Shown piece after piece: positions 12,980 to 23,078 of a stretch of DNA of 64,000 nucleotides (position 1 is the stretch's first letter; the number at the start of each line of letters is the position of its first letter). The notes beneath the pieces were generated by a model, which was not told the origin of the DNA, searched no databases, and saw nothing but the letters and a program-made list of their open reading frames with translations. Made by a program: the position numbers and the translations under genes. The stretch comes from Alentia gelatinosa (lineage: Eukaryota > Annelida > Polychaeta > Phyllodocida > Polynoidae). Location of the stretch: positions 16,143,298 to 16,207,297 of the forward strand of contig OX465583.1 in assembly GCA_950022655.1 (NCBI GenBank). The letters are read 5' to 3'.

Positions 12980-13843
12980 TTGTCATGCCAAGCGGTCTAT
13001 TCTCTAACCCCATCTCCTTAAAGAGACTTCTAGGCGAACCCTGCCCCTGTACATGTCCTGTCGTCCAGAACTATTCCCATTCTCCTAAATGCTCCTCCCA
13101 TTCCAGGCGCCTCTCATCCACCCTTGCCAGTAGTCTCTCACCCCTTTCACCCCCTCAGCGTCTCATCCGCCCACCCTCTCACCCCTGTACCTCCGTCATA
13201 CACAGATTGGCAGACTGCAGTTCCCGGTCGTTACTTTACCCCGTTTTAGATCGTCTACTTAACCCGTCCCTGCACCCCAGCCAGTAATGATCAAAGTCTC
13301 TTCTTCATCCTTCCTCACTTCCTCCCTCACCACCTCACAGAGTATCTCTGCGCTAGGTAGCACTCTCCAATCAGGGCTACATTCTCTAAACACAGACGTT
13401 ATGCGTCAAACCGCTACCACTCTGCTACACTCTTGTACATTTCTAACACCCCATTCCTTCACCTACTTCTGATTCCTGGAACCAACCTCCATTTTCCACA
13501 CTCGCTCGGGACACTACTTTACTGTATTCACAGCTTTTCGCTGTCTCTCCATCTTTCTCAGTTTTTGGCCCATTCTCTCTGTCACCCACCCTCTCTCCCT
13601 CTCCCATTGTCTGCCCTTGTCTTTCACCCTCATGGGTCTTCTCTTTCTCCTTTCTCTCTCTCTCTCCCTCTCTCAGGCTGTCTTTTACCCTCTCTTTCTC
13701 CTCTCCCTCTCTGTCTCTATCATAGTATCTCTATCTTTCACCCTCTCTTTCTCCTCTCTCTCCCTCTCTCAGTCTCTGGCCTAGTCTCTCTGTCCTTTAC
13801 CCTCCTTTTCCCACTTCTCTCTCCCTCTCTTAGTCTCTGTCTA
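12980..13843 (+). repeat. Pyrimidine-rich tract with a 65-bp minisatellite
   Basis: C/T-rich throughout. From about 13540, CCTCTCTTTCTCCTCTC and CAGTCTCTGGCCTAGTCTC units repeat at roughly 65 bp. The array resumes beyond the MITE at 14236. Confidence 0.7.
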
Positions 13844-14234
13844 AGTCCTCGTTTACACCTGTCGACGTAAAATGCACCGGTTGATAAAATATGGGGGAAA
13901 TAAAAGTCGGTTGGTGGTGCTCCTCGATAAAATATCGGCAACGATTATCGGTGACACTGCAAGTCGACTAGACAGATGTGCTTAGCACTTTTTAAATCGT
14001 CGTCTGGTGATGCTTTGCTGTGTAATTTGTGGTTCAAAAGTCATTGACCGGGTCTGAGTAGTTACTTACCTATGTTCTGAAGGAAACTGATGTTCCTACG
14101 AGCCTAGAGTAATATTCAGTGCCCCAGGGATAATAGGTTGTTTACACCTACCGACTGTCATAGGGAACGCATAATATACGGTCGACGTTGCTAGATTCTA
14201 AAATGAGTGGTCAGAATCGGTATAAACTGGGCCC
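13844..14234. mobile_element. MITE inserted in a pyrimidine minisatellite, TA target
   Basis: The surrounding CTCTGTC-type array is interrupted here and resumes after it. The ends AGTCCTCGTTTACACC and the inverse of GGGCCCAGTTTATACC match at 11 of 16 positions. TA lies on each side (13842-13843, 14235-14236). A second GTTTACACCTACCGAC copy at 14139 suggests an internal duplication. It is non-coding. Confidence 0.55.
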
Positions 14235-14420
14235 TAGTCTCTCTGTTTTTCACCCTGGCTTTCTCCACTCTCCTGTCTGTCTCTGTCCTAGTCTCACTTC
14301 CTTTGACACTCAATTTCTCCTTCCTCTCCCTATCACTGTCCTCTCCCCCCCCCCCTCTCTCTCTCCCCCCTCTCTCTCTCTCCCTCTCTCTCTCACATCT
14401 TCACGCGGTCTCGTACCCCT
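14235..14420 (+). repeat. Continuation of the pyrimidine minisatellite
   Basis: CCTAGTCTCTCTGTTTTTCACCC resumes the unit cut by the MITE, then decays into (CT)n. Confidence 0.7.
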
Positions 14421-14469
14421 CTGTCTGTGATCTGTCTTTAGCTCGTCAGTCAGCACGTTTACCCCACAA

Positions 14470-14600
14470 ACCACTGCCCGTCCGGGCGTGGGTCTACCCC
14501 TCCCCGCCCACTCCCCCGCCCCTCACCACCTTATCACCCCGTACGCCGGGCAGGAGACCCCACGGGCGGAGCGGGGGTGAGGAAGCACCGACTCCAAAGA
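14470..14600. other. CpG-rich patch at the end of the pyrimidine region
   Basis: GTCCGGGCGTGG and CGTACGCCGGGC lie among C-rich sequence. No gene is evident. Confidence 0.4.
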
Positions 14601-14928
14601 TAGCGAGCCATTCAAAACTATTCCTGGCCCTCTGGTCTCTCTTGATCTTTGAGTTATGTAGATCTGCACTGGCCCCTGAAATATTTCAATCACAAATAAC
14701 AAGTCGATATATCAGTGTATGATATCTAGGTACCTTTATTTCGATCTCTGTGTGCTTGATGTAATGGCAGAGGGATGGTTAGGTGTTTGTCGCTACTTCT
14801 TTGAGACATGATTTATTTATTTAATAGCTTTCTAGTGAAACGTTTGTGAATAAAGGGTAGACTGAGCGACGTTTCATCGAGTTATAGAAGGAGACTAAAG
14901 CCCACACTATTTCGACTAGGAAAGACTT

Positions 14929-15019
14929 TAAGCCTATAAGACACCGAAATTTGTTCCCGATTCATCCCGACTATCGGCTCGGTGAGATTCGGGAATAAAA
15001 TTTCGGTGTCTTATACCTA
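14929..15019. mobile_element. Short hairpin element with TATAAGACACC ends
   Basis: TATAAGACACCGAAATTT is mirrored by AAATTTCGGTGTCTTATA about 50 bp on. The loop contains smaller CCCGA/TCGGG pairs. The total is about 90 bp, a hairpin MITE or a foldable RNA segment. Confidence 0.6.
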
Positions 15020-15734
15020 TTATAGAGGCAGTAAAATTCAATAAATTACTCATGTTTGGCAGAAAAATTTGACGGTTTTATTATAATTCTAAGGAAAAAT
15101 TCATCACGTGAAGATTAAAAAGCGAGGAACATGCTAACATGGAATCTTTTAGATGTACCCGTGACGAATGAGGAACAAGAATTAAATATAGCAGACATTT
15201 TTACTCTCTGACAAAGAATTGATGGATGGATCTGTGCTTGACATTGGAATTCTGCCAATCCATCTACACACAATATCTGGAAGTCAATATACAATATCCT
15301 AGACCGACGTGGAAAGTATTTACATCAAGGTCATGGAATAAGTGCCGATCGAGAAGAATTGTCTTTGATCTTTGTGGGTGTTTCAGAATACCCTGTGAAA
15401 GGTTTAGCTGTGGTTTGACCCCAATTGACCTCTGCTCACTCACTCACGACACCCCCTCCCCATCTTCTTCTGTTATTTAGAATGTCGGTGTCCACAATCC
15501 TGGCCGCAGTATTCAGCGAATTCCGCCTTGCCCTGTCACAAAGGTTGTCAACAAAGTGGAAGAAAGAGGGCATGGGTTTCAACGAAAATTAATCATAAAT
15601 TTTTTCCCTGGTTATCTTGTGTGAAGAGTCATCTCTTAACACCGAAAAATTGTGTTTCACAGTGCGTCGTAGAGTGTCGGAACGGTTTTAATGGAAATAT
15701 AATCGTGATCACGGTACCAACGCGTCGTAACGTG

Positions 15735-15785
15735 CGTCGGTAGCTCAGTGGACTCCTCTTATAAGGAGGTGGTATCCACCAAGCT
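15735..15785 (+). ncRNA. tRNA-like fragment (A-box and anticodon arm only)
   Basis: GGTAGCTCAGTGGA is a perfect A-box. It is followed by CTCCT-CTTATA-AGGAG, like an isoleucine-UAU anticodon arm with a short loop. There is no T arm, so it is not a functional tRNA. It could be a SINE head. Confidence 0.3.
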
Positions 15786-15839
15786 TCTGATGTAATATGA
15801 TAGGCTTCATGATGCACTTTCTGACGCCAAATTCTGATC

Positions 15840-16110
15840 GCATCGGGAAGGCAGATATTGTGGTAGCAATGGATCAGAGTTTACAATGCACTCTACGATG
15901 CTTTACGACACATTTAAGTCCCAACATGCCTCCGATGCGAGTGTTGTATTGTGGGCCCTCTACGAAAATGGAGGATCGGCATTCATCACAGGAATCACAC
16001 GGACCACAGGGAAATGACCTACATTTGTAGTGCACCGATGCCGTATCGTAGGGTGCTACGCTACGACGAAACACAATGCGGGATTTTTTGCATCGTAGAG
16101 CGATGGAAAG
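15840..16110. mobile_element. Degenerate relative of the hairpin MITE group
   Basis: CACTCTACGATGC near 15890 is mirrored by GCATCGTAGAGCGATGG near 16095. TCGTAGGGTGCTACGCTACGAC and CCAACATG elements resemble the 18.7-kb copies. The ends and target duplication are not clear. Confidence 0.45.
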
Positions 16111-16214
16111 TCTTACTTCTTGACGTTGTAAATGGGATTAACACTTAGGGACAAACGTATCTGAGACTGGTGTACTTCACATTTTTTTACCAGTCTACCG
16201 TCCCAGGGAATCAT

Positions 16215-16665
16215 GGCAGATTGAAGTCAAAATCTCATGGAATTCCGTTCCTTGTTAGGGGTGATTGTCGCCGACAATTGCAGGGAAAAAACTTGTCTCA
16301 GCAAAATGGAACCCTATAATCCAAACGAGGAGATTGTGTCCCAGTACCAAATCTCAACAGGATTTGTCTCAGACAAACACTCTGTGAGGTACATGGATAC
16401 CACCATGTGAATCCCACTTTAAATGGAACTCACATGGTGGGATTTATGTACCCCACATGGTTCAAACTCTTATGAGATTCTGTTCCCTTTAAGGGGTAAA
16501 TATCGCCAACAATTGCAGGGGAAAACATGTCTCAGGAAAATGGAACCATACAATTTAGACAAAGAAAGTGTGTTCGAGTACGGAATCTCAACAGGATTGG
16601 TCTCAGACAAACACCCTGTAAGGTACATTCAATCCCATCGTGTGAATCCCACTTTAGTAGCACAC
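16215..16665 (+). repeat. Direct repeat, period about 234 bp
   Basis: ATATCGCCAACAATTGCAGGG and GTCGCCGACAATTGCAGGG, AATCTCAACAGGAT and GTCTCAGACAAACAC appear in the same order twice. CACCATGTGAATCC is mirrored by ACATGGTGGGATT between the copies. A 130-codon frame over it is not recognised. Confidence 0.75.
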
Positions 16666-16811
16666 GTACCTGTAAGTAGTATAGGAAAAAAGGAACTTTC
16701 TGAAGGCAGACACATGACTAACACCAGTTTTCACAAACTGCAAACTGAGATAGACCTGACAATAAATATGTGTTCTGCATTTTACTCGGTCTTGTGGAGA
16801 GGTCAGTCAAA

Positions 16812-17387
16812 CTAAATCTCGACTGGTGGGGACTGGTGGAGCGCTATGGTAGTGGGAGAAAGAGGAGAGCGGAAGATGCGGACTGTGAGTAAAACAGAGG
16901 TGGTAGTGGTGGTAGAATATTTATTGACGTAGTAACGAGGAGAGAGGGAGGTTGGGGGGTGTTGACTAAGACTAAAGCAGTAGTAGTTGGTGGTCCTTGT
17001 AGTCCTAGTAGTGGTGGTGGCAGTAGTTGTAGTACTAGTGCTAGTGGCAGTGGCATTGATGGTATGGATGGAGGTGGCAGAATGCTTGCTGACGTAGTGG
17101 GATGGTAGGTAGTTGGTGGTCCTTGAAGTCCTACTAGTAGTGGTGCCAGTAGTTGTAGTACTAGTGCTAGTGGCAGTGGCATTGATGGTAGGGGTGGAGG
17201 TGGCAGAATGCCTGCTGACGTAGTGGGATGGTAGGAATAGAGGATGGGATAACGGTCCTGACGTGCGAGCAAAACAGTGGGGGAAGTGTGTGATATGTGT
17301 TTGGGGACGTGCGCTAGACGTGTGGGGGATGTACGGGAGACGCGCGCGGGACATGTGGGGGACATGTAGTAGACGCGCGGGGGACAC
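16812..17387 (-). CDS. Thr-rich open frame with two 42-residue repeats, doubtful gene
   Basis: The 191-codon frame contains two in-frame copies of a 126-bp repeat (16985-17110, 17111-17236). Each encodes HYVSKHSAT, then INATATSTSTTTT, then RTTNY. Mucin-like proteins have this composition, but the repeat is also GT/AGT-rich DNA, and a second minus frame is open too. A simple repeat expansion is the safer reading. Confidence 0.25.
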   Translation of the reverse strand: MSPARLLHVPHMSRARLPYIPHTSSARPQTHITHFPHCFARTSGPLSHPLFLPSHYVSRHSATSTPTINATATSTSTTTTGTTTSRTSRTTNYLPSHYVSKHSATSIHTINATATSTSTTTTATTTTRTTRTTNYYCFSLSQHPPTSLSPRYYVNKYSTTTTTSVLLTVRIFRSPLSPTTIALHQSPPVEI

Positions 17388-17640
17388 CCGGCTTTGACGG
17401 CTTTTATTTATGGGACGTTCTGATTGTGGAGTACGGACGACGCATGCGTCAGACTGAGGCGGGCCTTATCGAGGCGCAGGGCGCGCCTAGTCAGGCCGGC
17501 AATCCGGTGATTAGGCCTGTGAGACGGGGATCTGTGACCGGGTGTCGGCCTATTGAACGCGCGGCGCCTGGGATTACGCGTCTTTAGTGGTGGTGACGCG
17601 GCCCGCCTTGTGTTTTACTCAGGACCCCTGCCCACCTCCT
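17240..17640. other. CpG-rich patch 2 flanked by inverted repeat copies
   Basis: GACGCGCGCGGG and GGGGACRTG-like short repeats (17290-17385) precede a GC-rich stretch (ACGCATGCG, GGCGCGCC). A fragment of the 126-bp unit recurs in inverse after the patch (CGTCAACAAGCATTCTACCA at 17660), so the patch is bracketed by inverted copies. Confidence 0.5.
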
Positions 17641-17715
17641 CCTCCCACACCGCCACGTCAACAAGCATTCTACCACCACCAACAACCTTACCATCACCAC
17701 CACCACTACTACCAC

Positions 17716-18674
17716 CACAGAGGAGTTCACGCGTAGAAACATTCGAGCACATGCCAGGATATTGCGTTTGTTTGTTTTGGTAGTTTAACGTTCAATTCGA
17801 CTTACTTTGGGTTTGACCAAATCTATGAGATGAATGTAGGTATAAATCTCACCCCTACGTTTACCGAGGTAAAAGTTCATTTACTTCCCACACCACATAG
17901 ACGTGGTGTGAGAAGGATCGACCTTTGATATAGCAGTTAATCTACCACTGCGTAGGGATATTGCATAGGGGCATCTGTTTTATCTGAAACAAGCCTATAT
18001 TGTATTCATTATCCAACTTTATCGAACTGGTGGCGTACCGATTTGAGTTAACATTATCTATGCACTACTTGTTCATGCACACTATTTTTCCGTATGCACC
18101 GGTTTTTCTCAGCCTAGAGCATACAACATATCAGTACGCACCGGATTAGGAGGATGCTGTCTTTAGGCTTCGTGGACGTTGAATGATATGCACCAAGGAC
18201 CAAGTACCATTCAATGTCCATCGAAGCCTTGACTGTACTCATTTTATTATATATACTAAAAATGGTTGAAATAGCTAAGTATTTACCAAAATGCCATTGT
18301 CAAAGTCGGTGGGCACAGCATCGTGTACTCGTACCGTGGTTTTCGCGAAAACGTTGCTATTGAAATGAACCTGTCCGAAAGTTACTGTGTGATGTCATAT
18401 CTATCGCTCACTCTATCAGAGAATCTTTCATTGTGCTTGCGCTTATCAATCTCTGCTACAACGCTCCGCTATTACTCTCCTTGACGGTGTTGTGACGTAA
18501 TCGGTTGTTTACATTTTGCAAGCTGACTATCGGCAGTGTATGGCGCTATGGCAATGGCCAAGTTCTCTGGTATAGCATGCCGATTATATTTATATTTCTA
18601 ACCTTATATCTCAATGTTTTATATTTATTGATGTATTTATGTACCACTTTCACAAGTTTTGATTGTGTATATTT
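17716..18674. other. No gene seen
   Basis: Unique sequence. CATTCAATGTCC at 18209 and GGACGTTGAATG at 18174 form a small inverted pair. Confidence 0.4.
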
Positions 18675-19856
18675 AAAGCCTGCACCCACCTACCACGATT
18701 CTGGTCCCGATTGGCCTTACGACGGCCTTCCTGACACCATTCCGATTCTATCGTGGGGTCAGCCAAAATCGTGGTAGGTGGAACAGGTTTCTGCGATTCA
18801 CTCTACGATACCTCACGATAGGCTGCGATTGAAAACATCAATCGTAGAGGTCCCGATAATTTCCAACATGTTGGAAATTTCGTAGCCTGTCGTAGGGTAT
18901 CGTAGCAGCCGCTGGTTTTGTCGTGGAGCTATCGTGACCATAGTTTATGTTATTGGTCCTACCAAGGCGTTGCCATCCTCTAAGATTTCAAACTGTTGGA
19001 CCTATCGGGGACCTCCCGATAGGTCCCCATTTCCCCATTTCAAATCGTAGCGATCGGGAAGCATGTCGTGGCCTATCGTGGTAGGTGGGGGTCCCCTCTA
19101 AGAGGGGACCCCCACCTACCACGATTCTGGTCCCGATAGGCCTTACGACTGCCTTCCCGACACCATACCGATTCTATTGTGAGGTAAGCAAAAATCGTGG
19201 TAGGTGGAACAGGTTTCTGCGATGCCGTCTGCGATACCCCACGATAGGCTGCGATAGAAAACGTCAATCGTAGAGGTCCCGATTAAATCCAACATGTTGG
19301 AATTTTCGTAGCCTGTCGTAGGGTATTGTGTGTGATTTATCGGGAAAATATCTCTTTCGGGTGAAATACTTAACGGTAAATTATGAAATTCTGGAATTAG
19401 GTAGGGCGCATATAGATGTATAATTGCTGTAAATATGATATTATTTGAGGAAGTCTAAGTGTCTGAAAATAATAGTTTCATAACAGAATTATGATTCTAT
19501 CACAGTTATATTCTTCAATTTGATTGTTTTAGTGTCTGGAAAATAATATCCTAATATATTGTAAATACCTCTAAAAGAATATTCAGATTCATTAAATATT
19601 TCTAAAATTATAATATATTTCAATATTAAAACTCTGCCTGAGATCTAAATTGGTACACCGATTGAATCGTGACGCAATCGTGACCATGGTTTATGCTTTT
19701 GGTCCTCCAAAGGCATTTCTACGCTCTACGATTTCAAACCATGTCCACGGTTTTAAACTATCGGGGACCTCCCGATAGGTCACGATTTGGCCATTTCAAA
19801 TCGTAGCTATCGGGAAGTATGTCTTAGACCATCGTGGTAGGTGGGTGCCGGCTTTT
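18675..19856. mobile_element. Two tandem terminal-hairpin MITEs (ACCTACCACGAT group)
   Basis: The outer ends are AAAGCC-x-GCACCCACC and its inverse, and each unit starts with CCACCTACCACGATT. Copy 1 runs about 18675-19092, and copy 2 about 19105-19856. In each, an inverse of the end (AATCGTGGTAGGTGG) lies about 90 bp inside, making a terminal hairpin. A central palindrome TTTCCAACATGTTGGAAA sits at 18860-18877, and a weaker copy near 19285. A GGTGGGGGTCCCC hairpin joins the copies. Copy 2 has an AT-rich insert of about 340 bp (19331-19672). ATCGTAG/CTACGAT motifs are dense. No ORF is present. Confidence 0.8.
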
Positions 19857-20169
19857 ACAGTCGATACTTATGCATCGCCTTCCGTATTTTTTCACTGGTT
19901 TGTATGTGTGATATACACTCGGGAACAAGATAACACGCCCGGTGCCCGTACACTGAAATTCGTTGACGTACATATGATACCTGAATATTACCTCCATACA
20001 GTATATGCGTCAGTTTCGTGCACGGGTATATGATACATGTCCTTACAGAGATCCTATAGGTTTACTATGAACACTTTGTATCAGCTGAATAATAAAAGCT
20101 TTTATGATACACCACACAATGTTTGACGTTTTCGGACTTTGCTAACGTATCTCACAATAACAGGCGCAA

Positions 20170-20690
20170 AACTGAGATACCAGAAATGAAGATGCCCGGG
20201 CGACGGTCGGGCTCATGGGTTTCGTATTGATGGCGTATGTAAATCACCGGTGGACATGGCCGCCCGGGTAGTCGTGTCATTTTACCCACCAGGACCCCCC
20301 CACCTCCATCCCCGCCCTGCCCCGTGCGTAATAAGGCCGCCATGATGGCCGCCTAGCGGGACGCCCGCGCATCACAATGCTCACGTGATGACTGTCGCGA
20401 GACGCAGCGAGATTTGACGATGATTGGAGTTCGTGTGTTAGCCGCTGGGTGGCCATCGGCTTGCGTTCACAATCTACTCTTTGGGCTGAGAGAGATTCGG
20501 GCGGGTTCGGGTGTGTTCGGGTGTGTCCGGGTGTGTTCGGATGGGATCTGGCGTGCTCGGCCGGGGTGCTCACTCCAATTAGAGCTATCTGGTCCTGTGG
20601 GGGGTAGAAGGAGGGCTGATCGGGGGTCTGATCAATGTTACCTTGACGACGGAGTGTGATAACAGGGCAGGCAGCTCGGGGGACGTGTTG
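20170..20690. other. CpG-rich patch 3 with a TTCGGGTGTG mini-array
   Basis: It is GC- and CpG-rich (GCCCGGGCGACGG, GGGACGCCCGCGC). TTCGGGTGTG is repeated about four times at 20500-20545. This is a promoter-like composition with no gene identified. Confidence 0.5.
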
Positions 20691-21139
20691 ATAGTGAGCG
20701 AGTCATTACGTTAATAATGATAGTGGGCAAGTAGTTACCTTAATAACACCTCCAAACTATGTGAACTGGCCTCCTGTAAAAAACCTCAAAGTATATCAAT
20801 TCACAACATGTCCAGCCAGCTCCTGCAGTCCACCATCGTATGATTATCAGTCGTATAATGGAGTCGGGGAAGGTTGAACCACAGAGCGACAACTCTCCTT
20901 AAAGCCCAACCTGATGTCGAAACCTATTTCATTTATATCCCAATCTTATATCGGTTTTTGCTGGCATTGTTTATAATCTTTATGTCTTGCTTAGTGAACG
21001 ATAATTACCATGGACATTTTTCATTCAGCTTCCTATCGTTTAAATTTTCACTTGAGGATTCCTGAGCAAAAATCTCTAAATTTGGTTGGTGGTTGTCGGC
21101 AATTTATCGCGAGCTAGCACTGGAAACAGGTCAGCTACT

Positions 21140-21444
21140 CCTGGGACCTGTTTCAGTAGGCTCGTGACATTAGGCCTAGACAGACATCAACAGCAGCACC
21201 AACAGTGCAAGCAACAGCGGAAAAAGACTAGCAAATATCAGAAAATTAGAGTGGCCAATCTTCTTCATATTTGGAACGATTATAGGTTATATGTATCCCC
21301 TACTCATGTTAAAGTGTCATTGCTTAATTCCTACGAGAAGTGAGTAAAACTCCGCGTGTCATCAATTGCAATCTTGTGATCTGTCCTTATGGTGTCACAG
21401 ACGCCATCTAGACATGTCACGAAACTACTGAAACAGGTCCCTGG
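21140..21444 (+). mobile_element. MITE with GGGACCTGTTTC ends, copy 1
   Basis: The end sequence CCTGGGACCTGTTTCAGTAG plus a CGTGACAT tail is mirrored by ATGTCACG and CTACTGAAACAGGTCCCTGG. The interior holds AACAGCAGCACCAACAGTGC and no coding frame. The family is confirmed by an inverted second copy at 24.66 kb. No clear target duplication was seen. Confidence 0.8.
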
Positions 21445-21949
21445 TCAGGTTTCTACTGAAATTTCGTGAACAACTAAATTACACACTTATCATGAAGTTT
21501 CATATTGGCATGTAAGGATGCAGAAACACGTGATAAAAGTAATAATAATATCTATACATCTATACCTCTTGTCCCGACCCGAAAAAATAACATCTTTCTC
21601 CCAAATATTCCTATTGTAATTCTCATATTTTGAAATCCTCTTATTCGACCCCTCACCTCACATTGCCACCGCTGAGGCATTAACCTCATACCGGCACCTC
21701 AACATTATTTAGATTGAAATATATCAGAAAGACATACACACCCATAAGCTTATGATCTTCTAAATATCACAAAAAAATTATTTCCGCCCCTCCCTCGTAT
21801 CTCAACCCGCCCCTGTCCATGCACTCTTCCCCCTCTCATACAGCACGTTGGACTACCAGACACTCCCTTAACTCCCACATCCTCATGCTAAACCAGCCCA
21901 ACTTCCCCGCAATGTTTGACAATTGTCTTCTCTTTGCTTTCCAAATGAA

Positions 21950-22470
21950 GCGCGGGTCCAAACACAGTTATCCGGCAAACCCGCTCTCGGACAGATACAA
22001 GGAGGCCAGGATAAATACAAGAAGGCGTCTTCGCGTCGGATTGAGGGACGCTGTCGTAGCGTCCACCACGAACGCCGCTAACTTCAGACGCTACCGAATG
22101 GGGGCGCCATCGCCCGACTGACCTTCACCTTACCGAGGCACTCAGGCATGAGTGTCTGTATGGACTGCGCTCCCAGACCCCTAGCGGCAGGCGGCCGGCC
22201 ACGTCGAGTAGGGGCAGAAGGATGGAGGGGGTGTACAGGGGGCGCCACCACACACCCCAGGAGAGAAAAGGGTCTCCTGTCCCCCGTGTGCAAATATTTC
22301 CCCAAGCGGCGCCCCGCCTCGATCTCAGGCGGCGCGCGACGGTAACCGCGCGACCCGCAACGATGAGGACGACTGTGTAAACACGGCCAAATCGCGTTGT
22401 GAAGGAGCAGAGGCTGCGGGCAGTGTGAGGGGTGAAGGTATATAAGGGGCGGGTGAGCGATGAGCGGTGA
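21950..22470 (+). promoter_or_regulatory. CpG-rich patch with a consensus TATA box
   Basis: A CpG-dense stretch (21950-22430, for example GGCGGCGCGCGACGG) ends in GGTATATAAGGGGCGGG, with TATATAAGG at 22439-22447. A start would be expected near 22470 on the plus strand. I found no exon downstream, so promoter function is inferred. Confidence 0.4.
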
Positions 22471-22559
22471 GGGGGTATTAGACTTGTTCAAATCTTTGAC
22501 TATGAACATTCCTTAAATGATCAAACAAAATTAGGACAAAGCACTATAAGAAGTCACTG

Positions 22560-22833
22560 CATTGAGATCCGGTGCCACTGAAAATATGTCATGCGTTTTG
22601 GTTGCGGTGAAATCTAAGACAGAGTCGAGTGAGATAACGTAGCAAACCGAAATTATTGGTGTATTTTCATTGACTATGGATCGAGTTTGGTTCGGATTTT
22701 GTCTCACTGACTGATTGGCTAACATTTCTGACATCACCCCTCAATGGGTTCTGGTGGGGTATTTTTTTTACAATACTCTATGGGCATGTGTACGAGTTCC
22801 CAACGTTAGGCCGGGGGTGAGATAAATCATGTA
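22560..22833 (+). repeat. Dispersed repeat B, copy 2
   Basis: GAAAATATGTCATG, CAATACTCTATGGGCATGTG, GTACGAGTTCCCAA and GGGGGTGAGATAAATCATG match copy 1 at 2.6-2.95 kb in order and orientation. Confidence 0.6.
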
Positions 22834-23042
22834 ACCTTCCCTTGCCTGGCCCTGTGTCCAGTTGGAGAGGTGGGGTGTACAGGGTGGAGGGGCAGAACAC
22901 AGGGACTCAGGCCAGTCTAGGAGATGTGAGGGCCAGTAGGGGAGGAGAAGGGAACGGGATCTACGCGGGGCTATGTGTTAACGACCAACGACAACAAATC
23001 TGCCACTCGTCTGACTCGATTAGATTAAGATGGCCGCTGTAA

Positions 23043-23078
23043 GGGGGGGGGGGGGAGAGGAGCGGGGGGGGGGGGGGG
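23043..23078 (+). repeat. Two poly-G runs (13 and 15)
   Basis: G tracts separated by AGAGGAGC. Confidence 0.9.

Noticed and set aside
13433..14722. Leu/Ser/Pro-rich frames of 145 and 171 codons
   Set aside because: They follow the CT-rich composition, and one crosses a MITE boundary region. There is no coding signature.
15735..15785. Functional tRNA-Ile
   Set aside because: There is no T arm or matching acceptor stem, and the anticodon loop is one base short.
22084..22509. 141-codon minus-strand frame in a CpG patch
   Set aside because: Stop codons are rare in GC-rich DNA. The plus strand is open too, and no domain or splice context is visible.
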